From: Flavobacteriaceae bacterium
GTDB taxonomy: Bacteria > Bacteroidota > Bacteroidia > Flavobacteriales > Flavobacteriaceae
Assembly: GCA_023145595.1 (NCBI GenBank)
Contig: JAGLDM010000346.1
Span: 1 to 7,567, forward strand
Reading direction: 5' to 3'
DNA length: 7,567 nt
The number at the start of each line of letters is the position of its first letter. Position 1 is the first letter of the stretch. Shown one piece after another: positions 1 through 6,561 of the stretch. The notes under the pieces were generated by a model. That model was not told where the DNA came from, did not search any database, and was given only the letters and a program-made list of their open reading frames with translations. Made by a program: the position numbers and the translations under genes.

Positions 1-60
1 ATAAGAAAGAACCATTCGTATAATTTTGACAGTCAGCGGTTTATTTACTACGAATGGTAA
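1..60 (+). CDS. 3' end of an unidentified gene (partial)
   Basis: Frame 1 is open from the window edge to a TAA at 58-60 and gives 19 codons (IRKNHSYNFDSQRFIYYEW). The other two plus frames stop early, at base 2 and near base 27. The peptide has a plausible mixed composition, and a strong plus-strand terminator follows 56 bp later, as expected for the end of a plus-strand transcription unit. It is too short to identify, and no family is proposed. A perfect 10-bp inverted repeat (11-20 and 49-58) lies inside these codons, so the stretch could instead be non-coding with a structural or operator role. Confidence 0.4.
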   Translation: MRKNHSYNFDSQRFIYYEW

Positions 61-115
61 ATAAAAACATTCTATCTTCGTATTGTAAATGAGTCTTTGG
101 GGTTGATTTATTTAT

Positions 116-153
116 AACTCGAGTTGAATATATATTCATCTCGAGTTTTTTTT
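116..153 (+). terminator. Rho-independent terminator, plus-strand direction
   Basis: An 8-bp stem AACTCGAG/CTCGAGTT (116-123 with 140-147) extends past one T-T mismatch (124/139) into 5 more pairs (125-129 with 134-138), closing on a 4-nt loop (130-133). A run of eight T (146-153) follows on the plus strand. On the minus strand the stem is followed only by ATAAATAAATC, so plus-direction termination is favoured, for the gene ending at 60. Because the CYTH gene converges from the right, the hairpin may also limit its read-through, but less efficiently. Confidence 0.85.
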
Positions 154-238
154 GTGGTTCGTTGAGTGAATCCCGCGCTTCGGTCTTCTGTATTTAAACT
201 ATGAAGGTTTCGTCTTGAGATTTAGAACCGTATAAATG

Positions 239-712
239 TTAGGCCCATTTTGTATAAGGCAGTTTACTCAATGAGGAGTTGTAATATTTAGAGTCTCCAG
301 TAACCTCTTCTCCCAGCCAATTAGGAATAATAAATATTTCTTCGGCAGAATCTAATTCTATTTCGGCAACAATTAAACCCGTATTATCCCCTTCAAAGAC
401 ATCAACCTCAAAAGTATGTGTCCCTTTCTTAATCAAAAACCTTTTTTTAATTATAACGCCTGTTTCACATAGCGTTAAAAGTTCCTCCGCTTCTTTTAAA
501 GCGATTTCTTTTTCCCATTCATAGCGTGAGGTTCCATCATTAGAAGAAACCCCTTTAACAGTCAAATACCCAAGATCATCCAAAACACGAACCCTAACCA
601 CTCTGTTTTTGTTTGAATTTAGAAAACCTTGCTTAATAGATAAAACAGCATGGCTTTCAGAAATAAAGGACTTGTTTTTTACCAAAAATTTACGTTCAAT
701 TTCTACGGACAT
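239..712 (-). CDS. CYTH domain protein (triphosphate tunnel metalloenzyme family)
   Basis: This 157-aa cytoplasmic protein is a stand-alone CYTH domain. The N-terminal ExExK signature is present as E4-I-E6-R-K8. Further charged strands follow the family pattern: R37, R40 and R42 (RVVRVRV), K53 (LTVKG), E65/E67/K68 (YEWEKE), K89-K90-R91, E102/D104 (FEVDVFEG) and E117/E119 (VAEIEL). These residues line the tunnel that binds triphosphate and divalent metal. The C-terminal VTGDSKYYNSSL segment (138-148) is also typical. Family members hydrolyse inorganic tripolyphosphate or organic triphosphates, and some are class IV adenylate cyclases. The length matches small bacterial triphosphatases such as the Nitrosomonas enzyme, so triphosphatase activity is the better guess, but substrate cannot be read from sequence. 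The ATG at 712 places the ExExK motif at the usual distance from the N-terminus. The gene is transcribed divergently from porZ and shows no pathway link to its neighbours. Confidence 0.9.
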   Translation of the reverse strand: MSVEIERKFLVKNKSFISESHAVLSIKQGFLNSNKNRVVRVRVLDDLGYLTVKGVSSNDGTSRYEWEKEIALKEAEELLTLCETGVIIKKRFLIKKGTHTFEVDVFEGDNTGLIVAEIELDSAEEIFIIPNWLGEEVTGDSKYYNSSLSKLPYTKWA

Positions 713-790
713 CGATTCTTATTTTACGGCTAAAATAATACTTTTTTAATTCCGTTAATATTAAATATCTTTATCCAAAATTTATATCAG
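713..790. promoter_or_regulatory. Divergent promoter region between the CYTH gene and porZ
   Basis: This 78-bp AT-rich spacer must hold the starts of both divergent transcripts. Toward porZ, TATCTTTA at 766-773 fits the Bacteroidetes -7 consensus TAnnTTTG except for its last base. At the expected -33 distance there is only a T-run (742-747) without the G. Toward the CYTH gene, the complement of about 730-741 reads TATTATTTTAGC, a weak -7 resemblance with no well-spaced TTG. Neither start has a Shine-Dalgarno sequence, which is usual in this phylum. Assignment of exact promoter positions is tentative. Confidence 0.4.
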
Positions 791-3127
791 GTGAAAAACA
801 GTTTTAAAATTATTTTTTTTATTTTTTTTGTAAACAGTTCGGCTCAAGTAGACTATTCTAATAATTGGGAAGATTTCTTTTCATACAACAACGTAAAAGA
901 CTTTATTAAGGTTGAAAACAAGGTTTATGCTGTTGTTGATAATGCGGTGTTTTCTTATGATATAGATTCAAAGGAAACAGAAAAATTATCATCTATAAAT
1001 GGTCTTTCAGGAGAAATAGCAACGAGTATTCACTACAGTTCCGAATTTAAAAAATTGGTAATTGGCTATTCAAATGGATTGATTGAAATTGTTAACTCAA
1101 AAGGAGAAATAATTACAGAACCAGACATCTCTAACTTTATATTGTTTTCTGAAAGGAAAATCAATGATATTGTTGAGTTTGAAGGGCTTTTATACATATC
1201 TACACCTTTTGCTATTGTTGTTTATGATATTGAAAACCTTGAATTTGGCGACACCTATTTTATAGGACCTGCATCCTCTGACTTAGTGATTAACGAAGTT
1301 GAAATATTAAATAACACGATTTATGCAGCAACAGAAGACGGTTTTTATACGGCAGATATTAATGAACCAAACCTCATTGATTTTAACAATTGGGTGAAAC
1401 ATTCTAGCGGATTATTTTCTTCAATAGAGGTGTTTAGTAATGAAGTTTATATTGCAAAAGGAAATGTATTATATCGTATAAACGCTTCGAATTCCCTAGA
1501 AATAATTCGTAATATAGGAGCCGAAATATTAAAAATTAAGGCGTCTAATACCAATCTTTCTGCTAATGGACTTAGAAAAGTAGATATTTTTGATTTGAGC
1601 CTTTCAAAAATTCTAACAATTACATCTGATATTAATTCAGAATATTATTACCAACTAAATGCAGCGTTGGTAGAAAATTCAAAAGTTTATCTAGGCACAC
1701 AAGAATTTGGAATATTAGAGACAAGCCTTTTAAATAATACTGAATTTCAAGAAATTCATCCAGAGGGGCCGAGTTCAAACAGCCTTTTCTCTATTGATGT
1801 GTTAAATAATAACCTGTGGGTTGTTTATGGCGGATATAGTTCCTCTTACGTTCCTTTAAACAACAAATATGGGTACAGCCATTTTAATGGTGAAAATTGG
1901 GTAAACATACCTTATGACAAAAATTTTCCAGGAGAGAATTTAGTTCACACAACCATAGACCCAAACCATGAGAATAAAGTGTTTATCAGTTCTTGGGCAG
2001 CAGGAAATAAAAATGATGAAAACCCTGAAACTGGCGGAATCTTAATTGTTGAAAATGATAAACCAATAGAGTTTTGGAATGATAAAAATAGCGCATTAGA
2101 AGAAGTTTTGCCAGATCACCCTTCTTATGTTAGTATTCGGGTTAATGGGACAAGTTTTGATAGAGACGGAAACTTGTGGGTTACAAATGCATTCATAGAT
2201 AATATGTTGAAAAAAGTATCACCAAGTGGTCATTGGTCTAGTTTTAACCTGAGTTCTATTTTAACAAATACAGCAAGAGGTCTAAACGAGTTGGAGATCG
2301 ATAAGTCAGGAAGTATTTGGATTGGCACCCGAAGAAATGGAGTTTTAATATTCAACGAAAAAGGCCATAGAAAGCGGTCATTAACTACAACACCAACAAA
2401 AGGGTCGCTGCCAGATTTAAACGTAAGAACGGTTGCCGTTGACGACAACAATAGCGTTTGGATAGGAACACAAAAGGGACTGGTGGTTTATTATAATGCC
2501 TCGGGTGTTTTTGACGCACATATTTATGATGCAAAACCCATAATTATTTTAGATGAAGGCGTTCCAAAGAGATTATTAGGTGATTTACCTATAAATTCGA
2601 TTGCAATTGATGGAGCAGATAATAAATGGTTTGCAACTGATGGAGGTGGTGCTTTACAATCCAACGCAAACGGACAAGAAACATTAAATCTTTTTAATAA
2701 ATCGAACTCCCCATTGCCATCAAATAAAATTTTAAAAATTGCCATTGATAAAAGTAATGGTAAAGTGTATTTTGGGACCGATAAAGGAATTGTTGCGTTT
2801 GGTAGCGGTGTTGCTCCCTTCGGAGATGAATTAGGAGAGGTTTATGCTTATCCAAATCCATCAACAAAAACAAATGAATTTATTACTATTGATGGCAGAA
2901 ACGGTACACATTTACCTCAAGGAACAAATGTAAAAATAGTAGATACTGCGGGGTATTTAGTTTATGAAACAAATGTGATTTTAGGTCAAGAACTAAAAGG
3001 AGGGAAGGTAACTTGGAATAAAACAAATTTGGCAGGAAGAAAGGTCGCTTCGGGTATTTATATTGTTCTGTTGTCTAACAAAGACAGTTCAGAAACAAGT
3101 TCTACTAAAATTGCTATTATAAATTAA
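791..3127 (+). CDS. porZ: PorZ-like type IX secretion system surface protein
   Basis: This 778-aa secreted protein has a signal peptide (residues 1-18, cleavage probably SSA|QVD), a beta-propeller body and a C-terminal type A T9SS sorting domain from about Y687 (YPNPS, later VKIVDTAGYLVYE and a GGKVTW...ASGIYIVLL...KIAII ending). Recurrent propeller blade motifs appear at W463 (NLWVT), W510 (SIWIGT), W557 (SVWIGT), W613 (KWFATD) and Y660 (VYFGTDKG), spaced 47, 47, 56 and 47 residues. Length and domain order match PorZ of Porphyromonas gingivalis (about 776 aa), a surface component of the PorU/PorV/PorQ/PorZ attachment complex. There it binds anionic LPS and passes it to the sortase PorU, and it keeps its own sorting domain. 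The start is GTG: no in-frame ATG lies between the upstream TAA (731-733) and the signal peptide, and this start gives a proper K-rich n-region. An alternative reading is a generic two-component-regulator-type propeller protein, but no kinase domain follows. It heads a cluster with recO 4 bp downstream. Confidence 0.8.
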   Translation: MKNSFKIIFFIFFVNSSAQVDYSNNWEDFFSYNNVKDFIKVENKVYAVVDNAVFSYDIDSKETEKLSSINGLSGEIATSIHYSSEFKKLVIGYSNGLIEIVNSKGEIITEPDISNFILFSERKINDIVEFEGLLYISTPFAIVVYDIENLEFGDTYFIGPASSDLVINEVEILNNTIYAATEDGFYTADINEPNLIDFNNWVKHSSGLFSSIEVFSNEVYIAKGNVLYRINASNSLEIIRNIGAEILKIKASNTNLSANGLRKVDIFDLSLSKILTITSDINSEYYYQLNAALVENSKVYLGTQEFGILETSLLNNTEFQEIHPEGPSSNSLFSIDVLNNNLWVVYGGYSSSYVPLNNKYGYSHFNGENWVNIPYDKNFPGENLVHTTIDPNHENKVFISSWAAGNKNDENPETGGILIVENDKPIEFWNDKNSALEEVLPDHPSYVSIRVNGTSFDRDGNLWVTNAFIDNMLKKVSPSGHWSSFNLSSILTNTARGLNELEIDKSGSIWIGTRRNGVLIFNEKGHRKRSLTTTPTKGSLPDLNVRTVAVDDNNSVWIGTQKGLVVYYNASGVFDAHIYDAKPIIILDEGVPKRLLGDLPINSIAIDGADNKWFATDGGGALQSNANGQETLNLFNKSNSPLPSNKILKIAIDKSNGKVYFGTDKGIVAFGSGVAPFGDELGEVYAYPNPSTKTNEFITIDGRNGTHLPQGTNVKIVDTAGYLVYETNVILGQELKGGKVTWNKTNLAGRKVASGIYIVLLSNKDSSETSSTKIAIIN

Positions 3128-3131
3128 CACC

Positions 3132-3854
3132 ATGTTAGTTGCTACAAAAGCCATTGTTTTAAGTTCTATTAAATATGGCGACAATAACCTAATAGTAAAA
3201 TGCTTAACAGAGAAAGAGGGCTGTAAATCATATATGTTAAGAGGTGTTTTATCCTCTAAAAAAGGAAAAGTTCGGAAATCGTATTTTCAACCGTTAAGTC
3301 AGGTAAAAATAATCGCAAATCACAATTCAAAAGGAAACCTCAACAGTATTAAGGAGGTTGCAATGGGGTACACTTATAAAACCAATTACACAAACATTTA
3401 CAAACAGTCTATTGTAATCTTTTTATCAGAAATATTGAATTCCGCCTTACAGGAAGAAGAAGAAAACAAGCCATTATTTAAGTATATAGAAACCTCCTTA
3501 AAGTGGTTAGATTTACATCCTGATTTTGCCAATTTTCATTTATTATTTCTACTTAACTTAACACGATTTTTAGGGTTTTATCCAAACACTAATAATAGTG
3601 ATCTAAATTATTTTGACTTGGAAGAAGGGGTTTTTAAAAACAACCTAGGATTTGGAAAAAATACCATCTCAGGATCTGTTTTATTTGATTTTAAAACACT
3701 ATTAGGCACAAATTTTGATGTAATAGATAAAATTAAATTAACAGCTCAGAAAAGACACGAGGTTTTAAAAGTTTTGATCCTATATTTTAAATTACATTTA
3801 AATGGGGTTAAATCACCAAAATCTTTAGACGTACTAAGAGCAGTATTTCAATAA
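3132..3854 (+). CDS. recO: DNA repair protein RecO
   Basis: RecO is a cytoplasmic recombination mediator. With RecR it helps load RecA onto SSB-coated single-stranded DNA in the RecF pathway, and it can anneal complementary strands. The 240-aa protein starts with the N-terminal OB-fold of the family (about residues 1-80: ATKAIVLSSIKYGDNNLIVK, then LRGVLSSKKGK and a QPLSQVKI strand). An alpha-helical C-terminal half follows, with LLFLLNLTRFLGFYP (138-151) and the closing helix LILYFKLHLNGVKSPKSLDVL (215-235). The only cysteines are C24 and C31, both in the OB-fold. The four-cysteine zinc site found in some RecO proteins is absent, and the corresponding stretch reads YFDLEEGVF (160-168), a form I associate with Bacteroidetes RecO. 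The ATG lies 4 bp after the porZ stop, so co-transcription is likely. Confidence 0.92.
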   Translation: MLVATKAIVLSSIKYGDNNLIVKCLTEKEGCKSYMLRGVLSSKKGKVRKSYFQPLSQVKIIANHNSKGNLNSIKEVAMGYTYKTNYTNIYKQSIVIFLSEILNSALQEEEENKPLFKYIETSLKWLDLHPDFANFHLLFLLNLTRFLGFYPNTNNSDLNYFDLEEGVFKNNLGFGKNTISGSVLFDFKTLLGTNFDVIDKIKLTAQKRHEVLKVLILYFKLHLNGVKSPKSLDVLRAVFQ

Positions 3855-6305
3855 ATGCGAAAAATTTTACCTATCCTGTTTTTATTAAATAGTTTCTTTT
3901 TGTTTGCTCAAAAGGTAATTGTTTTAGACGCTGAAACTAAAATACCTATTGAATTATGTACTGTTTCTGGAGAAAATAATTCGAATATAGTCCATACAAA
4001 TAAAAACGGAACTGTTGATCTTTCTATATTTGAAGAAACGGATATCATTACATTTAAGCACCTGTCGTATGTTGAAGTAGATCTTTTAAAAAGACATTTA
4101 AAGCAAGTTGATTTTACAATTTATTTGCACAAAAAAGCAGAATTTTTAGAGGAAGTTATTCTTTCATCATCAAAGCAAAAAGAGTATAGGGGTAGAATTG
4201 CCGAGCAAGTGGAAGTTAGTAGGCTTGTTGAAATCTCAAAAATGGCACCACAAACTTCTGCAGATTTACTTGCACACACTCCAGGAGTAAAAGTTCAGAA
4301 ATCTCAATTTGGAGGAGGAAGTCCTGTTTTAAGAGGGATGGAAGCCAACAAAATTTTGCTCGTTATAGACGGAGTACGCATGAACAATGCCATTTACAGA
4401 TCGGGGCATTTGCAAAGTTCTATTACCGTTTCTCCATCGGCATTAGAACGAATGGAGGTTACTTTTGGTCCTTCATCGGTAATTTATGGCTCTGATGCTT
4501 TGGGTGGAGTTATTCATTTTTACACCAAATCACCAAAACTTTCCGAAGAAGAAAAAATAAAAGCAAGTTTTTTGTCAAGATACAGTACGGTTAATAATGA
4601 ATTTACGAATCAAGGGAGTGTTGGGGTATCATTTAAAAAATGGGCTTCCTTTACAAGCGTATCCTATGCTGCATTTGACGATTTAAAAATGGGTGAAAAC
4701 AGAAGTCATGGTTATGATGACTGGGGAAAAGTTTTTGAATATTCAAACAATACAAATACATATTACAACTCTGATTCGGTTACAAATGATGATCCAAATG
4801 TACAAAAAAACACAGGCTATAATCAATTAGATGTATTGCAGAAGTTTATTTTTAAACTGAATGAAAAGCAGAATCTATCAGTAAACTTTCAACATTCCGA
4901 ATCTTCAGATATTCCAAGATTTGATAAATTAACAGAGAAAGATAATGGCGAATTAAAATATGCCGAGTGGTATTACGGCCCTCAAAAGAGGACAATGATC
5001 AGTACGCAATTAGATTTACACCCATATAAATCGTGGATAGAAGAAGGAGTTCTAACAGCAGCATATCAAAATATTGAAGAGTCTAGAATTCAACGAAAAT
5101 TTAATAGTTTAGATCGGTTTTATCGGATTGAAAATGTAGATGTATTTAGTTTTAACGGCGATTTTTCTGTTCCTCTTTCAGAAAACTCAAACCGAAGTTT
5201 ATCTTATGGAGTTGAGGCGGCTCATAATATAGTGGGGTCTAATTCTATTGGTAAATCACTAGATATAATAGGAACTGAAGTTGTTGGGTTTTCTGGTGAG
5301 TTTCCGGTGCAATCTAGATATCCAGACGGAGGGAGCACTTATTCCAACGCTGCATTGTACACCAGTTACCGCCAAGATGTAAGCAAAAAAGGAACGTTAA
5401 ATACAGGTGTTCGGTACACCCGAACTTGGTTGCATGCCAAATGGATTGATGATTCATTTATTACCCTACCAGATAGTGATATATTTTTGAGAAACGGAGC
5501 ACTTACCGCTACAGCCGGTTACGCATACAAGCCAAATAAAAAATGGCAATTTAACGGAGTGTTATCTTCGGGTTTTCGCTCTCCTAATATTGATGATATA
5601 GGCAAAATAAGAGAGAAAAACGGAAAAGTAACCGTTCCTAATATTGATTTAAAACCAGAATATGTTTACAATGCCGAATTTGGTACAATAAGATATTTAA
5701 AAGATAGGCGCTTTAATTTTGGGTTGAATATATACTATACTTTATTGCATAATTATATTGCTCGTGAACCTTTTTTAGTTGATGGGAGTCCTACAATTAT
5801 TTACGATGGAGAAGAGGTAGAAACCTATGCGAATGTAAATAAAAATGAGGCTTATATCGTTGGATCAACCTTTAGTTTTAACGGAAAATTATCTAAGTTG
5901 TTTAGCACTCAGGGAAGTTTAACTTACACAAAAGGAAACACTTACGATACAAAGATTCCATTATCTTCAATTCCGCCCCTGTTTGGAGATATAGGGTTAA
6001 TATACGCAAAGAATAAATTTGAAACAGCCCTACATTTACAGTTTAATGCAGCAAAAAAAGTGGAAGATTATAACATGGTTGAAGGGGTAGATAATATAGA
6101 ACAAGCGCCTATTAACCCAATTACAGGAGACTATGTTGGCACTCCAAGCTGGCAAACCCTGAACTTTAGAACTCGATATAAACTTGCAAAAGAAACCTTC
6201 CTTCAATTTAAAATTGATAATATTTTTGACCAGCATTATAAAGAGTTTGCCTCTGGTATAAATGCTCCAGGTCGTAACTTTTCTTTTTCTATATTGATTA
6301 ATTAA
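3855..6305 (+). CDS. TonB-dependent outer-membrane receptor, heme/hemoglobin-receptor-like
   Basis: This 816-aa outer-membrane active transporter has a signal peptide (1-18, FLFA|QK), a carboxypeptidase-regulatory-like domain (about 20-92), a TonB-box-like segment LEEVILSSS (98-106), a plug (about 115-228, with DGVRMNN at 172-178 and YGSDALGGVI at 211-220) and a beta-barrel to the C-terminus (GRNFSFSILIN). The plug motif RSGHLQ (182-187), followed by the ALERMEVTFGPSSVIYGSDALGG region, resembles heme/hemoglobin receptors. Variants of the two barrel boxes of that group occur as GFRSPN (573-578, FRAP-like) and PNIDLKPE (595-602, NPDL-like). However, no histidine lies between these boxes, where a heme ligand is known in HemR/ShuA-type receptors, so heme is only one option and another iron or cofactor compound is possible. 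Import would be powered by TonB-ExbB-ExbD, none of which is in the window. The ATG directly abuts the recO stop (TAAATG), suggesting translational coupling in a porZ-recO-receptor operon. Confidence 0.88.
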   Translation: MRKILPILFLLNSFFLFAQKVIVLDAETKIPIELCTVSGENNSNIVHTNKNGTVDLSIFEETDIITFKHLSYVEVDLLKRHLKQVDFTIYLHKKAEFLEEVILSSSKQKEYRGRIAEQVEVSRLVEISKMAPQTSADLLAHTPGVKVQKSQFGGGSPVLRGMEANKILLVIDGVRMNNAIYRSGHLQSSITVSPSALERMEVTFGPSSVIYGSDALGGVIHFYTKSPKLSEEEKIKASFLSRYSTVNNEFTNQGSVGVSFKKWASFTSVSYAAFDDLKMGENRSHGYDDWGKVFEYSNNTNTYYNSDSVTNDDPNVQKNTGYNQLDVLQKFIFKLNEKQNLSVNFQHSESSDIPRFDKLTEKDNGELKYAEWYYGPQKRTMISTQLDLHPYKSWIEEGVLTAAYQNIEESRIQRKFNSLDRFYRIENVDVFSFNGDFSVPLSENSNRSLSYGVEAAHNIVGSNSIGKSLDIIGTEVVGFSGEFPVQSRYPDGGSTYSNAALYTSYRQDVSKKGTLNTGVRYTRTWLHAKWIDDSFITLPDSDIFLRNGALTATAGYAYKPNKKWQFNGVLSSGFRSPNIDDIGKIREKNGKVTVPNIDLKPEYVYNAEFGTIRYLKDRRFNFGLNIYYTLLHNYIAREPFLVDGSPTIIYDGEEVETYANVNKNEAYIVGSTFSFNGKLSKLFSTQGSLTYTKGNTYDTKIPLSSIPPLFGDIGLIYAKNKFETALHLQFNAAKKVEDYNMVEGVDNIEQAPINPITGDYVGTPSWQTLNFRTRYKLAKETFLQFKIDNIFDQHYKEFASGINAPGRNFSFSILIN

Positions 6306-6381
6306 AGAAGATTGTAATTTTTTTCTATCTATTCTAAAATCTTTAACTTTTTTAGCAAAAATTAGCAGTCTGTTTTTATCC

Positions 6382-6408
6382 GTATTTATCTGATTTTCAG
6401 GTAAATAC
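6382..6408. repeat. 12-bp inverted repeat (hairpin) in the receptor-adhesin spacer
   Basis: GTATTTATCTGA (6382-6393) pairs with TCAGGTAAATAC (6397-6408) across a TTT loop, with a single G-T wobble in 12 pairs. There is no T-run on the plus-strand 3' side (ACGAAAAC) nor on the minus side, so it is not a classical intrinsic terminator. It could be an mRNA 3'-end stabiliser for the porZ-recO-receptor transcript or a DNA-binding dyad. Its half-site recurs twice nearer the adhesin start. Confidence 0.6.
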
Positions 6409-6479
6409 ACGAAAACTTATTCGAAAAAACGACTATAATCTATTGAATATCAGCAACTAAAAAGGATTATTTTAATGTG

Positions 6480-6518
6480 TTTAACCTGATTTTTTTGCAA
6501 AAAAAGTGGTTTATCTGA
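6480..6518 (+). promoter_or_regulatory. Repeated TTTA(A)yCTGA motif around an A/T palindrome
   Basis: TTTAACCTGA (6480-6489) and TTTATCTGA (6510-6518) flank a perfect 16-bp palindrome of T7-GC-A7 (6490-6505). The same word forms both arms of the hairpin at 6382-6408, giving four related copies in about 135 bp. The downstream copy ends 11 bp before the -7 element of the adhesin promoter, and an A8 tract (6518-6525) follows it. This layout suits a regulator site or a bent upstream promoter segment. The base composition is so AT-rich that chance cannot be excluded. Confidence 0.35.
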
Positions 6519-6537
6519 AAAAAAATAACTAAATTTG
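6507..6537 (+). promoter_or_regulatory. Bacteroidetes-type promoter of the adhesin gene
   Basis: TAAATTTG (6530-6537) matches the TAnnTTTG -7 consensus exactly. About 20 bp upstream, TGGTTT (from 6507) is a weak match to the TTG -33 element; the better TTTTTTTG at 6490-6497 is too distant. Transcription would begin near 6544, giving a leader of under 20 nt before the ATG at 6562. No Shine-Dalgarno sequence is present (AAAGC precedes the ATG). Confidence 0.6.
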
Positions 6538-6561
6538 TGTTATAGCTAAATTCGATAAAGC

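Noticed and set aside
11..58. Inverted repeat considered as a tRNA acceptor stem
   Set aside because: The enclosed 28 bp cannot form D, anticodon and T arms, and the total length is too short.
160..238. Short GC-richer patch (CCCGCGCTTCGG) considered as a terminator or repeat element
   Set aside because: Only a 3-bp stem can form, and no second copy is present in the window.
2230..2451. Minus-strand open frame of 73 codons inside porZ
   Set aside because: It is a shadow of the porZ frame with no family resemblance, no start context, and no room between genes.
2524..2745. Second minus-strand open frame of 73 codons inside porZ
   Set aside because: It lies fully antisense to the conserved propeller blades, and its peptide has no recognisable domain.
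6352..6367. Direct repeat TTAGCA twice, 10 bp apart
   Set aside because: It is too short in AT-rich DNA to support a repeat or attachment-site call.
6382..6408. Hairpin considered as the intrinsic terminator of the receptor operon
   Set aside because: There is a good stem but no T-run on either side, so it is listed as an inverted repeat. No convincing terminator was found in 6306-6480.
6036..6410. Minus-strand open frame of 124 codons overlapping the receptor 3' end
   Set aside because: Most of it is antisense to the beta-barrel's final strands; its start lies in the hairpin region and no domain is visible.
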